Shown piece after piece: positions 34,120 to 44,986 of a stretch of DNA of 64,000 nucleotides (positions are counted from its first letter, which is position 1; each line of letters opens with the position of its first letter). This DNA is from Bursaphelenchus xylophilus. Taxonomy: Eukaryota; Nematoda; Chromadorea; Rhabditida; Aphelenchoididae. The stretch is taken from contig CAJFCV020000005.1 in NCBI GenBank assembly GCA_904066235.2, forward strand, positions 10,659,501 to 10,723,500. The letters are read 5' to 3'. The notes under the pieces were generated by a model. It did no database searches, had not been told where the DNA came from, and saw nothing but the letters and a program-made list of their open reading frames with translations. The position numbers were made by a program, and so were the translations under genes.

Positions 34120-37100
34120 CTAACCAAAAATTAATCGATTTCTATCATAAAAAAGAAAATCCTCTTTCTCCTTGAAGTCCAGATGAAACGTTCCGTTTTC
34201 TGATCTGATTCTCTTCCACTCCGGCCGAATATAATTCTTTTCCATGTCCTTTATGACGTTTCTGTGGTACTGCCCGGGCTGAAAATTAAAAAACAATAAA
34301 CATTTTACACCACGTTTTATCGAATTGTGCCGTACAACGCCTTTTCCAAAGTCCGCAGACTTTTTGTCCTGGCGCACAGTGCATTCTGGCCGTTTTCGCT
34401 TTTTTTCGCACGGTGCAGTCTTTTCGAACATTTTGCACTGTGCAGTATGCCTCTTTTTGCACTGTGCGGAAAATCGCTTCAGAAAGGCGGCAGCGACTCC
34501 GCCGAAAATGATTTTCGTCGCGCGGTGTTTCGGCTGCACAGTGCAAAATTTCGCGACATTCGTCGCGGTCCGCACCGTGCACAAAAATCCCCCGACTTTT
34601 TGCACCGTGCACTCACCTTGTTTTGGTTTTGCACTGTGCATTTGAAATATCGCTGCGACGTCGGCTTTTCTCCACTGCGCCGGCTGCGATTGGGGTCAAA
34701 AATCGGCACAGTGCAATCGGCCTTTTTGGGGGTTGCACAGTGGAATCGACCTTTTTGGGGGTTGCACAGTGCAATCGACTTTTTTGGGGGTTGCACAGTG
34801 CAATCGACTTTTTTGGGGGTTGCACAGTGCAATCGACCTTTTTTTGGGGGTTGCACAGTGCAGTCGACCTCTTTGGGGGTTGCACAGTGCAATCGGTCTT
34901 TTTGAGGGTTGCACAGTGCAATCGACCTTTTTGGGGGGTTGCACAGTGCAGTCGACTTTTTTGGGGGTTGCACAGTGCAATCGGCCTTTTTAGGGGTTGC
35001 ACAGTGCAGTCGACTTTTTTGGGGGTTGCACAGTGCAATCGACCTTTTTGGGGGTTGCACAGTGCAATCGACTTTTTTGGGGGTTGCACAGTGCAATCGA
35101 CTTTTTTGAGGGTTGCACAGTGCAATCGACTTTTTTGGGGGTTGCACAGTGCAATCGGCCTTTTTAGGGGTTGCACAGTGCAGTCGACCTTTTTGGGGGT
35201 TGCACAGTGCAATCGGCCTTTTCGGGGGTTGCACAGTGCAATCGACCTTTTTGGGGGTTGCACAGTGCTATCGACCTTTTTGAGGGTTGCACAGTGCAAT
35301 CGACTTTTTTGGGGGTTGCACAGTGCAATCGGCCTTTTTAGGGGTTGCACAGTGCAGTCGACTTTTTTGGGGGTTGCACAGTGCAATCGACCTTTTTGGG
35401 GGTTGCACAGTGCAATCGACCTTTTTGGGGGTTGCACAGTGCTATCGACCTTTTTGAGGGTTGCACAGTGCAATCGACTTTTTTGGGGGTTGCACAGTGC
35501 AATCGGCCTTTTTAGGGGTTGCACAGTGCAGTCGACTTTTTTGGGGGTTGCACAGTGCAATCGACCTTTTTGGGGGTTGCACAGTGCAATCGACTTTTTT
35601 GGGGGTTGCACAGTGCAATCGACCTTTTTTGGGGGTTGCACAGTGCAAAATCTCAAATGCACAGTGCAAAAATGGAATTATTGCACGGTGCGGCGACGGG
35701 AAAAAAGTGTACGCACTTTTTGAAAAAGCGTAATATTAGTCTGTCGGGAAAATAATGAGCACTCTGTCGCATCCAAAATGCCACATTCTGCTCATTATTT
35801 TCCGGACAGACTGGCAGAAAAAACTGCCAAAAATGAATTTCGCACCCACCTCAAAGAAATGCTCGCTGTAGAAGACGCGTTTCTGCGCCTCCTCCTCCAT
35901 GAAATAGGCCATCCACCAGCCGAACGTGGAGCCAATCGTGGTCAGAATCATCGATTGGCACTTGGTTTGGCCCAATACCATCTCCGTTCCGCGGTTCATT
36001 CCCGTCGGGGCATATGCCTTTGAGATTGAGCCTTCGTTCTGAAAATACAGTGACGCTCCTGAAGCAGTGGCAAAAAACGTCCCATTTTGGATCCGGGAAG
36101 CATCAAAAATGTGGCAAAATGCTTCCATCTCCAAGAGAAAAAAACTCTTATTTTTGCGAGGGAAGGGCGCGCCCTTTCAAACGAAGTTTTTTCACTTGGA
36201 AAGGGAAGCATTTTGCCACGTTTTTGATACTTCCCGGAGGTAAAATGTTACGTTTTTTGCCACTGGTTCAGCTCCGTCACTGCAGCGAGTAAGCGGGGGA
36301 AAGCAACGAAAAAAATAAAAAATACTTTATGAAAATACTCACAACCAGCTGCTCTGCAATTGTTTGTGAGTAATTTTTATTGTCCGAAAACACAACGACG
36401 CTGATGTTCTCAATGTTATGCTGCGTCTTCAGATGTTGGATTATGAATTTTGCTGCCTGAAAAAGCAATTTTTTCTCTGTTATACGTCTGTCGGGAAAAT
36501 AATGAACACAACGGTGAAAAAAAGCTTGTCCAAATGCGACGCTCAGATTTTGATGAAACTTGGCAAAAATTTAGAATTTTTTTTTCTAATACAAGTATGA
36601 CACTTTTAGCTTTCGCTTTCCCAAAGTAACCGAGTTTTGATCCAAATTTTGCCAATTTTAGATCCAATAGATCCAAAATTGGCAAAAATTTTAAATTTTT
36701 TTTGCAAATTTTCGTCCAAAAAATCGCATGTCTATTTCTACTGTATAATGTAATATTTTCACAAAAAATCATTTTTTCCACGCGAAACTGACAAAGATAT
36801 GGCCAAAAATAGATTTTCTCTGACCACTCTCCGCATTTCTCGTACTCTCTCGGCAAGTCGTTGAATATCTCGGCCGCCTCTGAAGATCGCAAGCTAAAAA
36901 TTTCAGAAATTGATATGAGGCCTACATACAGCGTCTGTGCAAAATTTCACAAAATTCTGAGCATCGCACTTGGGGTACTTCCCTTTTCAACCTAACTCAC
37001 TTCAAATGCCCATGTCACATTGCTCTTTTTGAAAATTCCCTTTTCGAAATCCCTCAGATGGATGCAGAGCTTGTGCGAGAGATCGCCTTTGAACACGTTT

Positions 37101-40100
37101 TTGTCATAGTCCTCAATAAGTTTCTTGATTTCGGCTGATGGCGCAAAGATCTTCCGGATTCTCTCCTTGAAATGGTGGAAGTACGGAAAGGCTTGAAAAT
37201 AAAAACCGCCGCGCACAACAATCAATTTTTGGGGACCTTGCAGTCTGAAATAGGCAGTATTTTTTTAATTTTTTTTCGGCACCACGACATTTCCGGAATT
37301 TGGACACTTCCGGAATGGCGGAATAGTGGCACTTCCGGAATGGCGGAACAGTGACACTTCCGGAACCGGGGAAAAATCAAAGATGAGGCTTAGACCTGCC
37401 ATCTGAACCATCTGACTGGATTTATTGTTATTAATCTCAAAAATTTTGTTATTTTTTTTTCTGATTGTTACTTTTTTCTTAAGTAGTAGTGTTAAAAAGT
37501 AATTTTTCGATTTTTTTCTAAAAATACTCGATTTAGGGGTTTTCAAGGTTGCTGATTTCGAATATCGGGTTCATTTTTTTCTGAACTATACTCGTTTTCC
37601 TTAAGCAGTAGTGTTATAAAGTAATTTTTTGAAAATTTTCTAAAAATACTCGATTTAGGGGTTTTCGAAGGTGCTGATTTCGAAAAATCATGTTAGCTTT
37701 TCTCTTTATAGTACTATCTGGTACTATACAGTACGAGGTGAAAATGTGGCTTTTGGCGTTAATGGTGTTGTTTTGATGCTTGGTACTCCTCAAAAACACG
37801 TTTTAAATAATTGGTACTGTTTAGTACTGTCTGGTACTATGTAGTACAAGGTAAAAATTTGGCCTTTAGGCGTTAGTGGTGTTGTTCTGTTGCTTAGTAC
37901 TCCTATTTTCACCATGTACTACATAGTACCAGGCAGTACTAAACAGTACCAGTTATTTAAAACGTGTTTTTGAGGAGTACTAAGCATCAAAACAACACCA
38001 TTAACGCCAAAAGCCATATTTTCACCTCGTACTGTATAGTACCGGATAGTACTATAAAGAGGAAAGCTAAGATGATTTTCGAAATCAGCACCCTCGAAAA
38101 CCCCTAAATCCAGTATTTTTGGAAAAATTCCAAAAAATTACTTTATAACACTACTGCTTAAGGAAAACTAGTAAAGTTCAGAAAAAATGAGCCCGATATT
38201 CGAAATCAGCAACCTTGAAAACCCCTAAATCGAGTATTTTTAGAAAAAAATCGAAAAATTACTTTTTAACACTACTACTTAAGAAAAAAGTAACAATCAG
38301 AAAAAAAAATAACAAAATTTTTGAGATTAATAAATAACAATAAATCCAGCCAGATGGTTCAGATGGCAGGTCTAAGCCTCTTCTTTGATTTTTCCCCGGT
38401 TCCGGAAGTGTCACTGTTCCGCCATTCCGGAAGTGTCACTATTCCGCCATTCCGGAAGTGTCCAAATTCCGGAAATGTCCTGATGCGTTTTTTTCAAAAA
38501 GTGCATAGACTTTTTTCACAGGATCGCACCGTGCAAAACCCCCATTTTTCACTGTGCACTCGAAATTTTGCACTGTGCGAGGTAAATATCGCGCGACGAA
38601 TCACATTTTGGACAGAGTCGCTGCGACGTTTCTGATGCGATTTGCCGCGATGAGGGAAAATGCACAGTGCAAAATGTTCGAAAAGCCCGCACCGTGCGAA
38701 AAAAGGCAAAATGCACTGTGCGTAAGCGACAAAGAAGGCAAATTGCACTGTGCGGTTTGCACGGTTCGAAAAGAAACAAAACGCACAGTGCAAAATTTGG
38801 AATCCTTCGATTGCGACCCCGCTCGATTGCGACCTCGCATCGATTGCGACCCCGCATCGATTGCGACCCAAAATGGGGTAAAGCGACCCCGGGATGAAAA
38901 TTCCTTGATTCTCTTCGGAAAAAACTTGCTTTAGGGGTTTTCGAGGGTGCTGATTTCGAAAATGATGTTCATTTTTCCTCTAGTATTACATAGTACTGTC
39001 TGATACTATATAGTACGAAGTGAAAATACCGCTTTTGACGTTAAATACTCGATTTAGGGGTTTTCGAGGGTGCTGAATTCGAAAATGATGTTCATTTTTC
39101 CTCTAGTATTACATAGTACTGTCTGATACTATATAGTACGAAGTGAAAATACCGCTTTTGACGTTAAATACTCGATTTAGGGGTTTTCGAGGGTGCTGAA
39201 TTCGAAAATGATGTTCATTTTTCCTCTAGTACTACATAGTACTGTCTGATACTATATAGTACGAAGTGAAAATACCGCTTTTGACGTTAAATACTCGATT
39301 TAGGGGTTTTCGAGGGTGCCGATTTCGAAAATGATGTTAATTTTTCCTCTAGTACTACATAGTACTGTCTGATACTATATAGTACGAAGTCAAAATATCG
39401 CTTTTGACGTTAATGCTGTTGTTTTGATGCTTAGTACTCTTCAAAAACACGTTTTAAAGGCTTGGTGCTATATAGTACTGTCTGATACTATATAGTACGA
39501 AGTCAAAATATGGCTTTTAACGTTAATGGTGTTGTTTTGATGCTTCGTACTCTTCAAAAACACGTTTTAAAGGCTTGGTGCTATATAGTACTGTCTGATA
39601 CTATACAGTACGAAGTCAAAATAAGCGTACTAAGCACCAGAACAACACCACTAACGCCTAAAGGCCAACTTTACACCTCGTACTACATAGTATCAGATAG
39701 TACTATATAGCACCAAGTGATTAAAACGTGTTTTTGAAGAGTACTAAGCATCAAACCAACACCATTAACGTCAAAAGCCATATTTTGACTTCGTACTATA
39801 TAGTATCAGACAGTACTATATAGCACCAAGCCTTTAAAACGTGTTTTTGAAGAGTACCAAGCATCAAAACAACACCATTAACGTCAAAAGCCATATTTTG
39901 ACTTCGTACTATATAGTATCAGACAGTACTATGTAGTACTAGAGGAAAAATGAACATCATTTTCGAAATCAGCACCCTCGAAAACCCCTAAATCGAGTAT
40001 TTAACGTCAAAAGCGATATTTTAACTTCGTACTATATAGTATCAGACAGTACTATGTAGTACTAGAGGAAAAATGAACATCATTTTCGAAATCAGCACCC

Positions 40101-43100
40101 TCGAAAACCCCTAAAGCAAGTTTTTCCCGAAGAGAATCAAGGAATTTTCATCCCGGGGTCGCTTTACCCCATTTTGGGTCGCAATCGATGCGGGGTCGCA
40201 ATCGATGCTGGGTCGCAATCGATGCGGGGTCGCAATCGATGGAATTCGCAAAATTTTCGAAAAGTCCGCAAAATGCACCGTGCGCCATCGCGCGAAAAAC
40301 TTGTCGCTTGGCGACAATTCAAAATTCTAGGTGCATTGCGACCCCGCACAGTGCAAAAAAATGTTTTGAAGAGGGCAATGAAGCGCAGTGCACTATTACG
40401 CTTTTTCAAAAGTGCAGACACATTTTCCGGCCGTTTTTGCACCGCACAGTGCAAGTTTCGTGTTCCCCGCGCGACGCGATCCTTTTCGAAACATTTTGCA
40501 CTGTGCAATTTCAAAAAATTCGCGCCGGCGCCGTTGAGAACAGCTTGCGTCGCAGCGATATCCGTTTGCACAGTGCAAAAGGTCAAAATGCACCCCGCAA
40601 AAGGGAGTTTTGTGCACGGTGCGGCCCGCGACAAAATGTGTCTGCACTTTTGAAAAAGCGTAATATCAGTCTGGCCGAAAAAGAATTACCCTCGTCGCAG
40701 CATCGAAATCGCAAGCTCGAAAATGAGCGGCACCGAAAGTTTGAGCGATGCATCGCAAAAGTGCGCGCGACTTCGAAAAATCGCTAAATTTGTGGAATTG
40801 CACAGTGCGAAACAGCAGAAAAAGGGCATTTGCACTGTGCAAAACCCACTTTTGTCGCTGGCGATGCGTTGTTTTTGCTCTTTCTTTCGGCGATGCCCTC
40901 CAAATTTCTCCGCGATGCAAATTGGGGTTTCGAGTGAGTGCGATGGAGGGGGGCGCGGAGGACAATTCTTTTTCGGCCAGACTGATAGGCAAAATGCACC
41001 GTGCGTAAGCGACAAAAAAAAGGGAAAATGCACTGTGCAAAATGTTCGAAAAGCCCGCACAGTGCAAAAAAAATGTTTTGAAAAGGGCAATCAAGCCAGT
41101 ACTAGTCGTTCCAGAAAGTGCGTGCACGTTTTTCCGCCTTTTTTTCGGACCGCACAGTGCAAGTTTCGTGTTCCCCGCGCGACGCGATCCTTTTCGAAAC
41201 ATTTTGCACTGTGCAATTTCTAAAAATTCGCGCCGGCTCCGTTGAGAAAAGCCTACGTCGCTGCGACATTGCAATTGCACGGTGCAAAAGGTCAAATGCA
41301 CCCCGCAAGAAGGCAATTTTGTGCACAGTGCGGCCCACGACAAAAAGTGCACGCACTTTCTGGAACGACTAGTACACTCTCTTTCGAGGCAAAATGCACT
41401 GTGCGTAAGCGACAAAAAAATGGAAAATGCACTGTGCGGTTTGCACGGTGCAAAAAAGAAGAAAAACGCACAGTGCAAAATGTTCGAAAAGCCCGCGCCG
41501 TGGGAAAAAAGGCAAAATGCACTGTGCGCTGGGGCAAAAAGTCTAGGCACTTTTGAAATAGCGCAGTAGACATGAAATCTTCACTAATAAACACTGTAAA
41601 AAAAATTCCATGTGTACGTTTTTTTTGAAAATCTAAATCCTTACTTTGTTATGTTATCCGGCTGCCACGATGATTCGCCAAAGTTTACTGGCGAATAGTA
41701 GCCAATGGGGGACTGTAAGTAAAAAGTTATAAATCATAAATTGAGATGAACTTCAATTTTTTTGCGCTCCTCAGCTTGGAAAAAAAAGTATTTTTTAGAG
41801 CACGCCACAAAAACAAGGTTATCCGAAGCCGACTCACCCGGCTATACAGTACGCTCAAGGCGGGGAAATAAGACGTCATTTCCTTTTTCTCCCGCTCTCC
41901 GCAGTCTTCTATAGGATCGCCCATGACTGCTGTGCGATTTGTCTGAAGACTCAATCCATACAACGCCGCGATTCTCCAGAACTGCAATGAAAATTATATA
42001 TCGGTCTGTCGGGAAAATAACGGCGGATTGTCGCGCCTCGGAATCGCCCAACATCGGTCTGCGACTGCAAGCCGCGGCTTGGGATTTGGTGCGCGATAGC
42101 GGCGAGGCGAGACATTTTGATGCGACGGTCCGCCGTTATTTTTCCGACAGACTGATAGATCAAAAATCTCAAAAATAGTTTGTGCTAGTCGCGCCATAAA
42201 GTCCGTAGAATTTTTTTCGCCGACGTCGCTTTCTACGGACTTTATGTCGCGACTAGAAGTCATATTACGCTTTTTCAAAAGTGCAGACACATTTTGTCGT
42301 GGGCCGCACCGTGCACAAAACCCCTTTTTGCGGGGTGCATTTGACCTTTTTGCACTGTGCAACCGGATGTCGCTGACATATCGCTGCGACGCAAGCTTTT
42401 CTCAGCTGAGTCGCCGCGAATTTTGGGCGTGCGAAAAGAAATTGCACAGTGCAGAATGTTTCGAAACGGATCGCGTCGCGCGGGGAACACGAAACTTTGC
42501 ACTGTGCGGTGTAAAAAAGGCGGAAAAAAGTGCACGCACTTTCTGGAACGACTAGTAGTATCAAAGCCTCCGGACAAAAAAATATTAAAAACTTTCCAAA
42601 AAAATCGCAAAATCAGCGTAACTTACAACGTTCGCCATTCCTGCGCAATCTCCACTACTGATGGCCAAAGTCTTATTGTATTTCGGCCATAACTCTTTCG
42701 CGTCATCCGTTTTCGGTATGAGTCTTGCAATTTCAGTTTGCGCTCCCTTCACCACTGTTTTCACCAAGGAGCGCGTTTCGGCTGAAAAATGGGGGAAAAT
42801 AGGGACAAAATTTTTTTATTTTTCTTGGGCGATTTTCTCGGCTCATAATGAAAAAAAAATAAAAAAATAATAAAAAATCATTTTATTTTTTTTCTATGCT
42901 TGTTTTCCGAGCTGCATCAGAGCCTCAAAAGCATTTTTTTCGAATATCAGTCTGTCGGGAAAATAATGAGTAAATTCAAGATGCCGACGCAGCAACACAG
43001 TTGAATGCACGGTGCAAAAATGGAGGTTTTTTGTGCACGACAAAGGTCCATGCACTTTATGAAAATACTAATATCAGTCTGTCGGGAAAATAATGAGCAC

Positions 43101-43891
43101 TCTGTCGCTTTGAAAATCGGATCGCAACGTGAAAAATACATAAATTGTGTCGCGACCAGAGATTGCCACGGTCAAAATTTCGGCTCCGGCTCCGGCTCTT
43201 CGCTCCCAGAGCCGGAGCCGAGGCCATATTTGCAGCTCCGGCTCCGGCTCTTGGCTCCGTGCAAAATTTAAAAAGGCCTCCGGCTCCGAATCCCGGCTCC
43301 TATGCAAAATGTTTTTTTTAAAAATATTTTTCCAAAAATAAAAGTTATTAGTGCCAGAGATCATACAGCCAACGTTTTTGCAGTCAAGTCGCATCCTCCG
43401 CAGTGTTTTTTCAAGTAATTTGGTTTGACAAGATCACGAAATTTTCACTTTTCTGACAGCTGGGAAGCCTGGCTCCGACTTTGGGCTCGGGAGCCAGAGC
43501 CGACCCCAAAATTTCCGGCTCAGGCTCTGGCTCCCGGCTCGGAGCCGGAGCCGCTCAGAGCCGGAGCCAAGAGCCGGCTCCGGAGCCGTGGCAATCTCTG
43601 GTCGCGACAAAATTAAATTGCTTTTCACTTCAGCGACACAAGCGGCGCAGCGACATTCTGCTCATTATTTTCCCGACAGACTGATAATCAAGCCTCAATC
43701 GGAAATTTCAAAAAAAAAAATGTCGGTTTTCAAACAAAAAAACCCGAAAAAATAAAATTTTTTCCCGGAAGCTCCAACTTTTTTCACTTACAAAGTGCCA
43801 ACAAGCCGATTGCACAAACGCTGGCCATAACAATGAGTAGCAGCATAAGCTTTGCATTTTTGCCCGAAATCCAGCCGATCCGAGGGAACAT
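34120..43891 (-). CDS. Gene H: GT11-type fucosyltransferase-like protein, 390 aa
   Basis: Minus-strand exons 43891-43792, 42781-42627, 41981-41838, 41712-41645, 37244-37001, 36456-36343, 36038-35850 and 34278-34120; phases 1, 0, 0, 2, 0, 0, 0; stop TAG at 34122. All eight junctions match genes G and I. Membrane anchor at residues about 13-33; GMANVFWRIAALYGLSL is the GT11 N-terminal motif; HLRDFEKG (from 218) replaces HxRRxD, as if Arg-Gly had been lost; FSDN is at the acidic position; SMILTTIGSTFGWW is intact. Only 1.2 kb of its 9.8 kb is coding; intron 4 is 4.4 kb of palindromes and intron 7 carries a 29-base array. The frame is open throughout, so selection probably acts on it despite the insertions. 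Activity is uncertain. Confidence 0.88.
34320..35735. repeat. F2 element enlarged by a tandem array, intron 7 of gene H
   Basis: The left arm starts TACAACGCCTTTTCCAAAGTCCGC and the right end is TGTACGCACTTTTTGAAAAAGCGTA, both F2-type. Between them lie ordinary F2 sequence (34370-34700) and the array listed separately. Unlike other F2 copies the element is not symmetric. Confidence 0.8.
34705..35650 (+). repeat. 29-base tandem array, about 32 units, of TGCACAGTGCA
   Basis: Each unit is TTGCACAGTGCAATCGAC followed by TTTTTT and GGGGG (29-30 bases). Variable positions are limited: CGAC or CGGC, CAATC or CAGTC, GGGGG or GAGGG. Higher-order blocks recur (for example 35150-35290 and 35330-35470), so it grew by multi-unit duplication. 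Because 29 is not a multiple of 3 and the unit has no stop in any phase used, very long open frames arise on both strands; these are not genes. Confidence 0.95.
35735..36282. repeat. Short F1 element and F3 element near exon 7 of gene H
   Basis: F1: 35735-35813, only about 79 bases, ends TTAGTCTGTCGGG / CCGGACAGACTGG, just outside exon 35850-36038. F3: 36048-36282, starts ten bases before that exon on the intron side, ends CAGTGACGCTCCTGAAGC / CGTCACTG. Confidence 0.8.
36510..36985. repeat. F4 foldback element, intron 5 of gene H
   Basis: Ends AATGCGACGCTCAGATTTTG / AATTCTGAGCATCGCACTTGG; preceded by a lone F1 end (36485-36506). Confidence 0.65.
37283..38482. repeat. 1.2-kb palindrome, intron 4 of gene H
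   Basis: Left arm from ACATTTCCGGAATTTGGACA, right arm ending TGTCCAAATTCCGGAAATGT. The arms share ACACTTCCGGAATGGCGGAA, ACCTGCCATCTGAACCATC, AAGTAGTAGTGTTAAAAAGT and GGTACTATACAGTACGAGGT in mirrored order; centre near 37895. No coding capacity. Confidence 0.9.
38483..40395. repeat. 1.9-kb compound palindrome with internal tandem repeats, intron 4 of gene H
   Basis: The outer parts are F2-like (GCAC-N-GTGC sites at 38520-38800 and 40260-40390). Next come mirrored runs of TCGATTGCGACCCCGCA (38815-38870 and 40180-40245), then mirrored arms with a 122-base tandem unit (AAATACTCGATTTAGGGG ... CTGTCTGATACTATATAGT, about four copies on the left). Centre near 39630. It directly adjoins the previous palindrome, with which it shares TACTATATAGTAC-type phrases. 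Confidence 0.9.
40392..41575. repeat. Run of F2 and hybrid elements, intron 4 of gene H
   Basis: 40392-40668: F2 with ends ATTACGCTTTTTCAAAAGTGC / GCACTTTTGAAAAAGCGTAAT. 40669-40990: ends TCAGTCTGGCCGAAAAAGAATT / AATTCTTTTTCGGCCAGACTGATA, an F1-like terminus around an F2-like interior. 41102-41375: F2 with near-perfect ends CTAGTCGTTCCAGAAAGTGC / GCACTTTCTGGAACGACTAG, flanked by TA. 41376-41575: further F2 fragment. Confidence 0.85.
42000..42555. repeat. F1c element then F2 elements, intron 2 of gene H
   Basis: F1c 42000-42160 (ATATCGGTCTGTCGGG / CCGACAGACTGATA, GGCGGATTGTCGC core), a close relative of the copy at 10563. A miniature F2 at about 42186-42256 consists almost only of ends (CTAGTCGCGCCATAAAGTCC / GGACTTTATGTCGCGACTAG). 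A longer F2 runs 42263-42555 with two different ends. Confidence 0.8.
42944..43071. repeat. Lone F1 end plus F2 fragment, intron 1 of gene H
   Basis: TATCAGTCTGTCGGGAAAAT at 42946, then GCACGGTGC and a TTTATGAAAATACTAAT F2 end. Confidence 0.6.
43072..43686. mobile_element. F1a element interrupted by a GGCTCC foldback, intron 1 of gene H
   Basis: F1a ends TATCAGTCTGTCGGG / CCCGACAGACTGATAA. At 43156-43601 a second element with ends CCAGAGATTGCCACGG / CCGTGGCAATCTCTGG is inserted. It is flanked by TCGCGA on both sides (43150-43155 and 43602-43607), a likely 6-base target duplication. Its arms are stacked CCGGCTCCGGCTC repeats. Confidence 0.88.
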
Positions 43892-44016
43892 TGACAAAAA
43901 CGTGGGACGAAAATAAATCAGAATGGAATGATTCATGGGCATTCATCTTGAAAGTTGGAATTCCCAAAACTTTGAATTTTTGGTGAAATTTGCATAAAAC
44001 ACGGGTCCCTCAAAAC

Positions 44017-44345
44017 CTGCGATGCTCAGATATTGAGGAAACTTGAAACAAATTTTGACTGATTTTTTTGTGTGTTTTTTTGTGGGAGACTCCTAGTTCG
44101 CGATTTGAAATACCGACCGAGATTTTTAGGTCGAAAGTCGGCAAAAAAACGACTCTTTTTTGCAAAATTTTCCATAAAAAGTTTTATGAATATTTCTACT
44201 GTAGAGTGTAATGTTTTCACAAAAAATCAAATTTTTCCGCGCAAAACTGGCAAAGATACGACTAAAAATTGTTTTTTGCAGTGAGCGCTCTCCCCATTTT
44301 GTGTACTCTCTTGGCCCTCATAGATTGTTTAATATCTCGGCTATT
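44017..44345. repeat. F4-like element between genes I and H
   Basis: Starts GCGATGCTCAGATATTGAGG; the interior shares TTTCTACTGTAGAGTGTAATG and CGCTCTCCCCATTT phrases with 36740-36850. The right end is eroded. Confidence 0.5.
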
Positions 44346-44378
44346 CTTGAAACAACAAAGGTTTCAACATACATAGTA

Positions 44379-44944
44379 CAATGACGTACCTGATCCAGTG
44401 GCAAAAAACGTACCATTTTGCATCCGGGAAGTATCAAAAATGGGGCAAAATGTTTCCCTCTCCAAGTGAAAAAACTCCGATTTCAAACGCCCGCCCGTTC
44501 TTTTTGTGCAGGAAACGGCGTGCCCTTCAAAACGAGGTTTATTTTTACTTGGGGAGCGAAAGTTTTTGCCACATTTTTGATGCTTCCCGGATACAAAATG
44601 GTACGTTTTTTGCCACTGGATCGGGTCCCCCACTGTATCTCGTCTACTCCGGAAACAACAAAGATTGCAACAAACATAGATTACATATACAGTGGGGGAC
44701 CTGATCCAGTGGCAAAAAACGTATCTTTTCGCATCCGGGAGGTATCAAAAATGTAGCCAAATGCCTCCCTCTCCAACTAAAAAAACTTCGTTTCAAATAG
44801 CGCGCCTTTTGCCTCACGAAAAGAGCGGGCGCGCTTTTGAAATCGGAGTTTTTTCACTTGGAGAGGGAAGCATTTTGCCACATTTTTGATGCTTCCCGGA
44901 TGCAAAATGGAACGTTTTTTGCCACTAAATCGGCTCCCTCACTG
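44379..44944. repeat. Two F3 elements in directly repeated flanks
   Basis: Elements 44379-44635 and 44690-44944, both TA-flanked. The DNA before each (GAAACAACAAAG..TT..CAACA..CATAG) and the CATAGATTACATATA on both sides of the second are direct repeats, so one element plus flank was duplicated in tandem. Confidence 0.8.
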
Positions 44945-44986
44945 TACATAGATTACATATAAACGTTGAATAATTTAATCTTTATT

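Noticed and set aside
34705..35650. CRISPR-like look of short regular repeats
   Set aside because: Units are contiguous with no unique spacers, the organism is a eukaryote, and the unit is not a spacer-repeat pair.
34613..35723. Open frames of about 350-365 codons on both strands
   Set aside because: They are produced by the 29-base array, which has no stop codon in the phases used; the peptide is a 29-residue repeat and no start, splice or domain evidence exists.
40666..41550. Long open frame (294 codons) in intron 4 of gene H
   Set aside because: Same F2-derived peptide phrases; no conserved domain; repeat boundaries explain it.
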